43,139 bases of DNA, from NCBI GenBank assembly GCA_020073265.1, contig JAIQFN010000050.1:1-43139 (forward strand), written 5' to 3'. The notes beneath the pieces were generated by a model. It made no database searches and was not told the DNA's origin. It worked only from the letters and a program-made list of their open reading frames with translations. This DNA comes from Terriglobia bacterium (GTDB taxonomy: Bacteria; Acidobacteriota; Terriglobia; Bryobacterales; Bryobacteraceae). The position numbers were made by a program, and so were the translations under genes. Shown piece after piece: positions 20,151 through 27,744 of this stretch. Within the stretch, counting starts at the first letter, position 1. Each line of letters starts with the position of its first letter.

Positions 20151-20232
20151 GTGGCCTCGCGACCTTCTTGAGATTCTATCGTGCCGGCGGGTCCGGAGCG
20201 GCGTGCGACAATTGCTGCGAGAGGAGGTGGCC

Positions 20233-20634
20233 GTGGCAACTAGTGCCAGCGGGACGTTCGAAGTGAAATTGATCCCTCTGGGGACGGCGGAACAGAGCGA
20301 GGGCGTCACGCTCGGGAGGATGTCGGCCGACAAGCGGTACCAGGGCGATCTGGAAGCGACCGGCAAAGGCGAGATGCTGTCGGCCACAACCAGCGTGAAG
20401 GGATCGGCCGGATATGTCGCCATCGAACGGGTCGCGGGAAACCTGGGCGGCCGCAGCGGCTCGTTCGTTTTGCAGCACACCGGAATCATGACGCGCGGCG
20501 AGCCGCAACTGACCATCACGGTGGTGCCGGATTCGGGATCCGGGCAGTTGGCGAGTCTGGCGGGCCAGATGACCATCCATATCGTCGACGGAAAGCATTT
20601 CTACGACTTTGAGTACACGCTGGGGGGACGCTGA
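20233..20634 (+). CDS. DUF3224 domain protein
   Basis: The 133-residue protein matches the DUF3224 pattern: an ASGTFEVK opening, the AIERVAGNLGGRSGSFVLQHTG core (about 70-90, seen in nearly all members) and a closing VVPDSGSGQLASLAGQM strand pair. The fold is a small beta-barrel related to allene oxide cyclase-type proteins (family knowledge); the function is unknown. The start is GTG at 20233, five bases after an AGGAGG; the frame is open further upstream but with no comparable site. It diverges from the PQQ dehydrogenase gene with 82 bases between starts. Confidence 0.85.
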   Translation: MATSASGTFEVKLIPLGTAEQSEGVTLGRMSADKRYQGDLEATGKGEMLSATTSVKGSAGYVAIERVAGNLGGRSGSFVLQHTGIMTRGEPQLTITVVPDSGSGQLASLAGQMTIHIVDGKHFYDFEYTLGGR

Positions 20635-20689
20635 CGCTGTCAGGCGCCGGATGCAGTGGCGTTGCCGACGTGGCGCGGCCGGGCATACA

Positions 20690-20722
20690 TGAGTATTCTA
20701 AACTTGTACTTTAGATTTCTCA
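20690..20722. repeat. 33-bp palindromic unit, downstream copy (imperfect)
   Basis: TGAGTATTCTAAAC (20690-20703), spacer TTGTA, CTTTAGATTTCTCA (20709-20722). It is the same 14-5-14 layout as the perfect palindrome at 21974-22006, with one change in the left arm and two in the right. The two units bracket the AAA_14/DUF4143 gene. Confidence 0.85.
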
Positions 20723-20757
20723 TAAACACACAAAGGGGAGTCGAGGCCTGGAAGGCA

Positions 20758-20770
20758 TCTGGGCCCCAGA
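20758..20770. terminator. Possible hairpin after the DUF4143 ATPase gene
   Basis: TCTGGG-C-CCCAGA is a 13-base palindrome 5 bases after the ATPase stop codon on the minus strand. There is almost no loop and no following U-tract, so terminator function is doubtful. Confidence 0.25.
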
Positions 20771-20775
20771 CCGTC

Positions 20776-21972
20776 TCATTGTTTCTTGTGCGGCCTGCGA
20801 GCAGCCCCACCCAGGGCGTTCGCGAATTGCACCAGGTCGAGCGCGTCGATCCCCGGAGCCAGAGCGCGGCTGGACGGCGCGCTGATGGACGGCCGGTGCA
20901 CGATGGCCATACGAACCGGTGTCTTGGCGCGCACGGACCGTCGCAGAGACATCAGAGGCCCGGCCATGGCGGGGCGCACGGTCTTGGAAGCCTTGCACTC
21001 TACCATCCAGAGTCCGGCGCCAGCGGCGGGAAATAGAAAATCCACCTCCAGCCCTTGCTGATCGCGAAAGTGGTACAGCTCCTTCCGGCGGCCTTGGTTG
21101 ACCTGACTCTTCAGAATTTCCGCGGCCACGAATCCTTCAAACAAGGCGCCCAGAAACGGCGACCGTTCCAGCTCCGCTCGCGATGTGATCCCCAACAGAT
21201 GGCACGCCAGTCCCGAATCGCCCAGATACAGTTTGGGCGACTTGATGAGGCGCTTACCCAGGTTCTCGAAGTAGGGAGGGACCAGAATGATCTGGCCCGT
21301 GATTTCCAGAACGTGCAGCCAATCGGTAATGGTGGGAACGGACACGCCCAGCGGAGCGGCGAGATCGGTCTTGTTCAGGATCTGGCCGTGGCGGCTGGCC
21401 AGAAGCGCCAGGAAGCGGCGAAACGTTGCGAGATCGCGAATGTTGGTGATGCCGCGGACGTCGCGCTCCAGGTAGGTCTGGAGATAGGAACTGAACCACA
21501 GGGCGCGCCCTCTGGGATGCGCCACCACTTCCGGGTAACCGCCCATCAGAATGTTGACGCGCTCAGTTTCGGCGAGGCTGAAGGGCAGTAGTTGCAGGAC
21601 CGCGGCCCGGCCGGCCATGGACTCCGAGACGCCTTGCATCAAAGGAGCTTCCTGGGAACCGCTGAACAGCCATTGGCCTTTTCGGCGCGGCTGGCGATCG
21701 ATCTGCGTGCGGATGTATCCGAACAGCTCGGGAACGTTTTGGATCTCATCGAAAACTACCGGCAGCCGCAAGTCTTCCAGCAGGGCGCGGGGATCGGAGC
21801 GGGCGCGGGCTTGCAGATCGGGGTCCTCGAGCAGAACATAGCTGGCGTGAGGGAAGAGCCGCCGGAGCAAAGTAGTTTTCCCGGCGCGGCGCGGCCCGGT
21901 GACGACTACGGCGGGGAATCTGCGGGCCGCCTCGCGGACTACGTTTTCGATCGCTCGGGGCACGAACCGCAT
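20776..21972 (-). CDS. AAA_14/DUF4143 family ATPase
   Basis: This 398-residue protein belongs to the large, scattered family of solitary ATPases with an AAA_14 domain, a winged-helix segment and a nuclease-like DUF4143 domain. Seen are Walker A GPRRAGKTT (26-34), Walker B LPVVFDEIQ, sensor SGSQEAPL, a winged-helix stretch around GVSVPTITDWLHVLE, and near the C-terminus a restriction-endonuclease-like GLEVDFLF...MVECKASK (ExK). Function of the family is not established. Its ATG sits one base from a perfect 14-bp inverted repeat, with no Shine-Dalgarno visible, and a second copy of that repeat lies beyond its 3' end. It follows the exonuclease gene on the same strand. Confidence 0.92.
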   Translation of the reverse strand: MRFVPRAIENVVREAARRFPAVVVTGPRRAGKTTLLRRLFPHASYVLLEDPDLQARARSDPRALLEDLRLPVVFDEIQNVPELFGYIRTQIDRQPRRKGQWLFSGSQEAPLMQGVSESMAGRAAVLQLLPFSLAETERVNILMGGYPEVVAHPRGRALWFSSYLQTYLERDVRGITNIRDLATFRRFLALLASRHGQILNKTDLAAPLGVSVPTITDWLHVLEITGQIILVPPYFENLGKRLIKSPKLYLGDSGLACHLLGITSRAELERSPFLGALFEGFVAAEILKSQVNQGRRKELYHFRDQQGLEVDFLFPAAGAGLWMVECKASKTVRPAMAGPLMSLRRSVRAKTPVRMAIVHRPSISAPSSRALAPGIDALDLVQFANALGGAARRPHKKQ

Positions 21973-21973
21973 A

Positions 21974-22006
21974 TGAGAATTCTAAACTATTGGTTTAGAA
22001 TTCTCA
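21974..22006. repeat. 33-bp palindromic unit, perfect copy before the DUF4143 ATPase gene
   Basis: TGAGAATTCTAAAC (21974-21987), spacer TATTG, GTTTAGAATTCTCA (21993-22006): a perfect 14-bp inverted repeat. On the minus strand its first three bases are the TGA stop of the exonuclease gene, and it ends one base before the ATG of the ATPase gene, so it fills the whole intergenic gap. It is AT-rich in a GC-rich region. It could be an operator, a mobile-element end or an RNA hairpin. Confidence 0.95.
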
Positions 22007-22906
22007 AGTCTGAGATGTGGCGGCAGAAGAGCCGCGCGCGTCGGCAGCCGACGTGACCCGGTCGAATAGATCGGACGATCCCATGGCACGGCATAGGCCC
22101 TCAAAACCCGCGCGCGGTCCCTTCCAGCGGAGATCGTCCAGCGTGCCGAAAACCGGCGCGTCCAGCCGCAGTGTCGCGAGCGTTCGAAACAGCAGCGCGT
22201 CTTCCCAGGAAGCGAACAGCGAACCGGCCAGCTTGCGCGCGTTGGTGATCGACGCATCCCAGGCGCGCCAATCCTTCGGAATGCCCTCCAGGTGGAGGTA
22301 TCGCGATAGGGTCTGAGACGCCGCTTTTTCTCCCCATCCGGCGATGCCGGGAAATCCGTCGGCGCTGTCGCCGAGCACCGCGAGGTAGTCCGGAATCGAC
22401 TGCGGCTTCACGCCGAACTTGGCCTCCACGCCAGCCTCGTCGCGAAGGATGTCGCGCCGGCGGTCGAGTTGAACCACGCGCGTGCCCACGACGCACTGGG
22501 CGAGATCCTTGTCGGGCGTGCAGATGATCACCTGCCGGACGCGGCTGTCCAGCGCTCCCTTGGCCGCGGCCGAAGCCAGCGCATCGTCAGCTTCGAATTC
22601 GACCATGGGCCACACCACGACACCCATGGCTTCCAGCGATTCCTCCAGAATCGGGAACTGGGAAAGCAACGTCTCCGGCACGCCTTCGCTGGTTTTATAG
22701 CCCGAGTACAGATTGTTACGGAACGACTCCACCACATGATCCGTCGCGACGCCGAGGTGCGTTGCGCCGCGCTCGATCATGGACAGGACGGACCTCAGCA
22801 CTCCGCGCACGGCGCCGATCTCGCGACCGGCGGCATCCGTCGCTTCTGGCACTGCGTAGAAGTGGCGGAACAGTTCGTAAGTGCCGTCGACCAGGTGCAG
22901 GTCCAT
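22004..22906 (-). CDS. 5'-3' exonuclease (PolA N-terminal/FEN-like)
   Basis: This 300-residue free-standing homologue of the 5' nuclease domain of DNA polymerase I trims flaps or RNA primers. Acidic active-site positions are visible in LHLVDGTYELFRHFY (Asp7), VEFEADDALAS (about residues 102-112) and ICTPDKDLAQ (about 128-137). The helix-hairpin-helix DNA-binding segment is seen as LAVLGDSADGFPGIAGWGEKAA. The terminal region beyond about residue 260 is less typical, and its stop codon lies in the 33-bp palindrome. It starts 8 bases after the ADOP permease stop and is therefore probably co-transcribed with it. Confidence 0.9.
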   Translation of the reverse strand: MDLHLVDGTYELFRHFYAVPEATDAAGREIGAVRGVLRSVLSMIERGATHLGVATDHVVESFRNNLYSGYKTSEGVPETLLSQFPILEESLEAMGVVVWPMVEFEADDALASAAAKGALDSRVRQVIICTPDKDLAQCVVGTRVVQLDRRRDILRDEAGVEAKFGVKPQSIPDYLAVLGDSADGFPGIAGWGEKAASQTLSRYLHLEGIPKDWRAWDASITNARKLAGSLFASWEDALLFRTLATLRLDAPVFGTLDDLRWKGPRAGFEGLCRAMGSSDLFDRVTSAADARGSSAATSQT

Positions 22907-22914
22907 GGTCCATA

Positions 22915-25581
22915 CTACTCATAGCGGCAGGCTTCCAGCGGATCGAGCTGCATGGCCCGTCTCGCGGGAATTGCGCTGGCCATGAGCGTGACGGCCGCCA
23001 GCAGGACCGCCATCCCTGCGAACGTGGCCGGGTCGAAAGCGCTCACGCCGAATAGCTGATTCGGGAGCACCCGCGCGATGGCGAATGCCACGATCCACCC
23101 GAGCGCGAGTCCGACCAGCGTCATGCGCATCCCCGTGCTCACAATCAGACTCAGCACTTGCGAACGCTGTGCGCCCAGCGCCATGCGGATTCCGATTTCC
23201 TGGGTCCGCTGGGTGACGCCGTAGTTGATCACGCCGTACAAACCGAGCGCCGCCAGGAACACCGCGGTTAAGGCGAACAAGCCCAGCAGCACGATGGTGA
23301 ACCTGCGCCCGGCCAGCGTTGCCGAGACGCGCTCCTGCATGGTCTTCGCGTCATAGATGGGCTGCGCCGGATCGACGGCGTTCACTGCTTCTTGAATTGA
23401 ACGGGTCAAGCCGGCGGGGCTCCCGGCGGTCCTGATCAGCAGAGTTCCAAAGGCGACAGGCGCTTGGTAAAAGGAAAAATAAATGATTCCCTTCTCCGAG
23501 CCAGCCGCAAGATCCGACTGCTTGGTGTGACCCACAATGCCCACGATCCTGGCCGCCGCGCCGCCTTGCAGGATGAGTTGTTGACCGAGCGGGTCTGCAT
23601 TGGGCCAGTATTGCCGGGCCAAAGCGTCGTCGATGATCGCGACTTGCTCGGATTGCGTGCCATCCTGGTCGGTGAAGGCGCGGCCGCGTTTCAGCGGAAT
23701 GCGCAGCGTCGAGAAAAGCTCGGGCGTGATCAATCGCACCTCCGCCTCGAGAGCCGGCTCATTGGGGCGGGCCGGGCGGCCGACAATCTGGAAAGCTCTA
23801 CCCTCCGAGCCTAGCCCAAACGGAAATCCGTACGCGGCAGCGGCCGACGTCACGCCGGGAAGCGCCTTCAGACGCTGGATCACGCCGCGATAGAACGCGA
23901 GCACCCTGTCAGGATTCTGGTAGCGCGCTTCGGGCAGCGTCAACGAGGCGGTCGCGACGCCTTCGGGCTGAAATCCCATATCCACCCGCTGAAGCCGCTG
24001 CAGGCTTCGCAGCAACAGCCCCGCTCCTATCGACAGGACCAGCGCCAGCGCTATTTCGGCGGTCACTAGAATGGATCGCAAGCGGATGCGGTCGCGGCCC
24101 TCGGTGCTGGATCGTCCGCCTTCCTTGAGCGCCTCGCTGGTATTGACACGCCCGAGCTGCGCCGCCGGAGCAATTCCAAACAGCGCGGCCGAAAGCACGC
24201 CCGCCGCCACGGTGAAGAACAGCATGGGCAGGGTGAAGGGTATGTTCAGGCCGCCGACCACATTTTCCGGGCCGAGAATCTGGACACCGCGGATGAAAGC
24301 GTAGGCCACTACCAAGCCCAGGATCGATCCGGCCAGCGCCAGGACGGCGCTCTCCGTCAACGTTTGACGCAGCAAGTGCCAGCGCGTGCCTCCCAGAGCC
24401 GTGCGCACCGCAAATTCCCGGGAGCGGGCGGTGGTTCGCGCCAGCATCAGGCCCGCGATATTCGCGCAGGCGATCAGCAGAACGAACCCCACCGCGCCCC
24501 AGAGAATGAACAGCCGAGTCTTCATGTCGCCGCTGACGAAATCCGTATAGGGAACGATGTAGAGGCCCCAGCCGTTGTCCTGGCGCGGACGCCCGGCACG
24601 CGGGTCCTGAAATCCGCGATCGGTCAGAACGCCCATGAAGGCCCGCGCCTGTGATAGTGCGATTCCAGGTTGCAGCCGCGCCACGGCCAAAAACGTCTCA
24701 AGATATGGCGTCCCCGGGTTGGCCGCGAGTCCCAGCGGTATCAAGATGTCTTGAGGCTGGCCGTTGAAACCTCCCAGCTCGTTCACGCCGAGCGCGAAAT
24801 CGCGCTTCATGACACCGATGATCTTGAAAGGCAACTGATCCAGGTCGATGGTTTTTCCGACGACGGCCGGGTCCGATCCGAACACTCGACGCCAGGCGGC
24901 ATCGGTAAGAATCGCGACATGGTTGTTGTTGGGCTGATCTTCTTCCGGCGTGAACAGTCGTCCTTGCGCCGGCTGCGCGCCGAAAACTTCAAACCATTTC
25001 GAACTTACCCGCAGCGCCGCGAGTTGCCGGGGATAAGGGCCGCCGGTATAGGTGAAACTTCCGGTCTTCGCAACTGAGGCGGCTGAAAAGATCTCCGCGC
25101 TGCTGCTCACTTGCTTGAAGTTGTCGAACGAGACCACCAGATCCCGGAGATTCAACTTGTCGTACCGGGCGCGCACCACCACCACGCGGCTGGCATCGGA
25201 AATCCCGGCCGGGTGGAACAGCACCGCATTCACCGCGCTGAAAATCGCCGAATTAGCGCCGATGGCGACGGCCAGCGTCAGGATCGCCAGCGCCGCGAAC
25301 CCGGGCGCGCGGCCGAGCGACCGCAAGGCGAAGCGCGTTTCACGGCCGATGGTCTCGATAACCGGAATTCCGCTTTGATCGCGAAATTCCTCCTTCATCT
25401 GCTCCAGCCCGCCGAAGCTACGCCGCGCCGCCTCCGCCGCCTCCCGGGGATTCATCCCGCGGCTGATGTTCTCCTCGGTCGCCATCCGCAGGTGTTCCTG
25501 AATGTCCTGGTTCAGATCCTCTTCCAGGCGCTCCTTGTGGAAGAGCGCCGAAAGACGCATCAGCCAGGCTCTCGGGTTCAC
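22915..25581 (-). CDS. ADOP family ABC permease (duplicated MacB/FtsX type), complete
   Basis: The 888-residue protein starts at GTG 25581, overlapping the PadR stop (GTGA). An N-terminal cytoplasmic segment (MRLSALFHKERLEEDLNQ, then REAAEAARRSFGG) is the ADOP-specific lead region. Two MacB_PCD/FtsX units follow, each with a signal-anchor helix (AILTLAVAIGANSAIFSAVN; VTAEIALALVLSIGAGLLL), a periplasmic domain and three C-terminal helices. It ends PARRAMQLDPLEACRYE. There is no fused ATPase. PadR-ADOP pairs are a recurrent acidobacterial arrangement; transported substrate unknown. Confidence 0.94.
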   Translation of the reverse strand: MNPRAWLMRLSALFHKERLEEDLNQDIQEHLRMATEENISRGMNPREAAEAARRSFGGLEQMKEEFRDQSGIPVIETIGRETRFALRSLGRAPGFAALAILTLAVAIGANSAIFSAVNAVLFHPAGISDASRVVVVRARYDKLNLRDLVVSFDNFKQVSSSAEIFSAASVAKTGSFTYTGGPYPRQLAALRVSSKWFEVFGAQPAQGRLFTPEEDQPNNNHVAILTDAAWRRVFGSDPAVVGKTIDLDQLPFKIIGVMKRDFALGVNELGGFNGQPQDILIPLGLAANPGTPYLETFLAVARLQPGIALSQARAFMGVLTDRGFQDPRAGRPRQDNGWGLYIVPYTDFVSGDMKTRLFILWGAVGFVLLIACANIAGLMLARTTARSREFAVRTALGGTRWHLLRQTLTESAVLALAGSILGLVVAYAFIRGVQILGPENVVGGLNIPFTLPMLFFTVAAGVLSAALFGIAPAAQLGRVNTSEALKEGGRSSTEGRDRIRLRSILVTAEIALALVLSIGAGLLLRSLQRLQRVDMGFQPEGVATASLTLPEARYQNPDRVLAFYRGVIQRLKALPGVTSAAAAYGFPFGLGSEGRAFQIVGRPARPNEPALEAEVRLITPELFSTLRIPLKRGRAFTDQDGTQSEQVAIIDDALARQYWPNADPLGQQLILQGGAAARIVGIVGHTKQSDLAAGSEKGIIYFSFYQAPVAFGTLLIRTAGSPAGLTRSIQEAVNAVDPAQPIYDAKTMQERVSATLAGRRFTIVLLGLFALTAVFLAALGLYGVINYGVTQRTQEIGIRMALGAQRSQVLSLIVSTGMRMTLVGLALGWIVAFAIARVLPNQLFGVSAFDPATFAGMAVLLAAVTLMASAIPARRAMQLDPLEACRYE

Positions 25582-25916
25582 GGTGTTCCCTCCAGAAACC
25601 TTGCGACCAGGGCGGTCGCACGCTCCCAGTTCTCGACCTCGATTTGAAGCTGGCGCTTGCCCTTCACGGTGAGCGAATAGAATTTCGCCTTGCGGCCATT
25701 CTCGGAGACGCCCTGCTTGGTGGTGATCCAACCCTTCTGCTGCAGCCGCAGCAGAGCCGGATAGATGGAACCTTGATTCAGGTGCACGATGCTTCCGGAG
25801 ACTTGCTCGATGCGCCGCGCCAGGCCAAAGCCGTGCATCGGCCCGATGGTCTCCAGCGTTCTCAGGATCAGCAGTTCCAGCGTGCCGTAGGGCACTTCAG
25901 CTTTCGATTTTTCCAT
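25578..25916 (-). CDS. PadR family transcriptional regulator
   Basis: The 112-residue winged-helix protein has the standard PadR layout: YGTLELLILRTLETIGPMHGFGLARRIEQ (helices 1-3), NQGSIYPALLRLQQKGWI (recognition helix and wing) and KAKFYSLTVKGKRQL. It is a short PadR of subfamily 2 that would repress the co-transcribed permease operon in response to a ligand. The ribosome binding site GAGGTGA overlaps the stop codon of the CPBP gene 6 bases upstream, and its own stop overlaps the permease start. Possible binding sites are the half-sites at 27656-27694 (inference). Confidence 0.93.
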   Translation of the reverse strand: MEKSKAEVPYGTLELLILRTLETIGPMHGFGLARRIEQVSGSIVHLNQGSIYPALLRLQQKGWITTKQGVSENGRKAKFYSLTVKGKRQLQIEVENWERATALVARFLEGTP

Positions 25917-25922
25917 GTACTC

Positions 25923-26831
25923 TCACCTCAGCAATTGTACCGGCGTTTCGGATAGCCGGTGGTCGAGCTTCCTTTCGGCGCGCACTTCGCCGGCCAGGAA
26001 TCGATACGTCAGGACTGCTCCCAGGATCCACAGGCCGGCCCAGGCGCACAGGCCCCAGAACGCGAGGTCGGTCCCCGCTTCCCAGACCAGTCCTTTAGAC
26101 GGCGGCGGTTCCGGCCACGTGCTCCGGCCCGACGTCACTAGCAGCAGACCGTCGAAGGCGTCCCCGAAAGCATGCAGCACCACTCCCGGCATGATGGACC
26201 CGGTCAAATACGCCAGCATGCCGAAAACCGCCGACACCGCGATGTAGTACGGCAGGTGCGCCAATCCCACCGTCGGATGTGTGAAATGCGCAAAGCCGAA
26301 AACCGTTCCGCTGACCAGGATCGCGGCCACCGGACCGTGACGGCGCGCGATGGCTCCTTGCATGTAGCCGCGGAATCCCGCCTCTTCAGTGAAGCCCGCG
26401 ACCAGCGACCCCATGATCACCAGGACGGCCATCGTCGGCACCGGCATCCTGGATACGTCGGGCATCTGCTGTTCCGGTGGCAACGGAACCAGCCGCGCCA
26501 GCACGGCCTGGAACGCCAATAAGGCTCCCAGACCGATCATGCCGGCGAACAGCGCCATTCCCCAGACATCGCTCGATAGCGACCGGAGGCCAAGATTGAT
26601 TCGCCGGGCCGCGACCGTGGATGCGGGCCATCCTCTTCCTTTGAGGTATTGCCAATAGAGCCACAGCACGGGCGCGGCGACCAGCGCCGACCACGGGATC
26701 GACGGCCAGTATCTGAAGTTCGCCGAGGCCAGCATCGACCACGGGATCGTAACGGCCCCGGTGACCAGAACGCCGCCCACCACGGCGCGAACGATCACCG
26801 GAATTCGCTGCCACACGCTGGCGAGTCGCAT
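25923..26831 (-). CDS. CPBP family intramembrane metalloprotease
   Basis: The 302-residue membrane protein has the CPBP (CAAX protease and bacteriocin-processing) motifs in order: EEAGFRGYM (EExxxR), FGFAHFTHPT (FxxxH) and VLHAFGDAFD. The conserved Glu and His residues are thus present. About eight hydrophobic segments are visible. The start is taken at ATG 26831, which leaves 13 bases to the upstream gene; an ATG at 26876 would overlap that gene by 32 bases. Substrate unknown. It lies between the secreted-protein gene and padR in the same run of closely packed genes. Confidence 0.88.
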   Translation of the reverse strand: MRLASVWQRIPVIVRAVVGGVLVTGAVTIPWSMLASANFRYWPSIPWSALVAAPVLWLYWQYLKGRGWPASTVAARRINLGLRSLSSDVWGMALFAGMIGLGALLAFQAVLARLVPLPPEQQMPDVSRMPVPTMAVLVIMGSLVAGFTEEAGFRGYMQGAIARRHGPVAAILVSGTVFGFAHFTHPTVGLAHLPYYIAVSAVFGMLAYLTGSIMPGVVLHAFGDAFDGLLLVTSGRSTWPEPPPSKGLVWEAGTDLAFWGLCAWAGLWILGAVLTYRFLAGEVRAERKLDHRLSETPVQLLR

Positions 26832-26844
26832 AGACGCTCTCGTT

Positions 26845-27573
26845 CTACTTGCTGGCGGTTGCCGCAGCGCCGGCACGGTGGAAGACCAGCGGCCGCGAAA
26901 TGGATCCTTCCTTCAGTGTTCCGGTCAACTCTGCGTTCGCGCCCAGCTCGGCGACGTAGGAAGCGCCGACGGCCTTGACTTCCAGGGTCACGCTGGAGCC
27001 CTTCTGCGTAATCGCCGAAATCGGAAGCTCCAATCCCTCCTCCACATTGAGAATGCTGCCAGTGGAGGTGCCGTCGGGCTGATTGGTCAGAACCATGCGC
27101 AACTCGCCGCCGCTCGCGGATGTTCCCTTCCAGCTGCCTTCCAATTCCTTGCTGATTGCGGGGCTCGTCGGCGCGGCCTCGATCCGCGCTGCTCCGGTGC
27201 GAGTCAGCGCGAAAGACATCAGGTAGCCGGCTTGGGTGTATTGGCCGGACATCGAAGCGCCGTCGGCGGAGAGCGCTCCCTTGAACGCGCGGTCGCCGGG
27301 CGTTCCCTTGATCTGGAATTGAACCGACTTGCCGTCCACGGCGATGTCGGAGAGCGGCAGGCCCTTCAGGTTTTGCGAGGGGTTGGCGAGCGTGCCGATA
27401 AGTTGTCCCTGGCTGTTCTTCGCCAGGTCTATTTCGATCGCCACCGGCGTCTCCGGGGTTTGGATGGCGCCCTCCCAATGTCCGGACGGATCGGCGGCCG
27501 GCTGAGCGGAGACGAACGAAACTACCGCGAGCAAAGACACTAGCAGCATGCTGCTTCGATACACGGGATGCAT
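26845..27573 (-). CDS. Secreted protein with two related beta-barrel-like domains, function unknown
   Basis: The signal peptide (about residues 1-23, ending FVSAQ) is followed by two similar halves. The first begins DPSGHWEGAIQTPETPVAIEI and the second begins ELEGSWKGTSASGGELRMVL. Each carries a GxWxG start and ends in alternating strands, so an internal duplication of a lipocalin-like small barrel is likely (inference). The single-domain secreted protein at 30904-31269 has the same opening. This is the first gene of a minus-strand cluster behind a near-consensus promoter. Confidence 0.75.
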   Translation of the reverse strand: MHPVYRSSMLLVSLLAVVSFVSAQPAADPSGHWEGAIQTPETPVAIEIDLAKNSQGQLIGTLANPSQNLKGLPLSDIAVDGKSVQFQIKGTPGDRAFKGALSADGASMSGQYTQAGYLMSFALTRTGAARIEAAPTSPAISKELEGSWKGTSASGGELRMVLTNQPDGTSTGSILNVEEGLELPISAITQKGSSVTLEVKAVGASYVAELGANAELTGTLKEGSISRPLVFHRAGAAATASK

Positions 27574-27655
27574 ACTGATCTCCTGGAGGCGTTGCTTTCA
27601 GTAATGGCGCTGGCGGCCGGGAGCGGCTGGGGGGGCCGCCCGGCTCGCTGCTCCA

Positions 27656-27702
27656 TGTAGCCTCACTACAGGAAGTATACGGACGCTCCTGTAGTCTGTC
27701 AA
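27656..27702 (-). promoter_or_regulatory. Promoter with embedded inverted repeat in front of the secreted-protein/CPBP/PadR/ADOP cluster
   Basis: On the minus strand TTGACA (27702-27697) is followed after 17 bases by TATACT (27679-27674), an almost perfect sigma-70 promoter. An 8-bp inverted repeat, CTACAGGA (27666-27673) and TCCTGTAG (27687-27694), overlaps the spacer and abuts the -10 element. A further TGTAG at 27656-27660 forms a second dyad with CTACA. This is the layout of a repressor operator. The binder is unknown; PadR of the same cluster or a BlaI-type repressor are candidates by motif only. Confidence 0.7.
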
Positions 27703-27744
27703 GAGGAAAGCGGGCGCGCAATGAAAAATTCTATCGGGCCGGAA

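Noticed and set aside
20151-20576. N-terminal extension of the PQQ dehydrogenase frame
   Set aside because: It would run antisense through the DUF3224 gene, and the ATG at 20150 has both a ribosome binding site and a proper signal peptide.
20690-22006. Classical insertion sequence
   Set aside because: Palindromes flank the ATPase gene, but the protein is not a transposase and no target-site duplication is visible outside the units.
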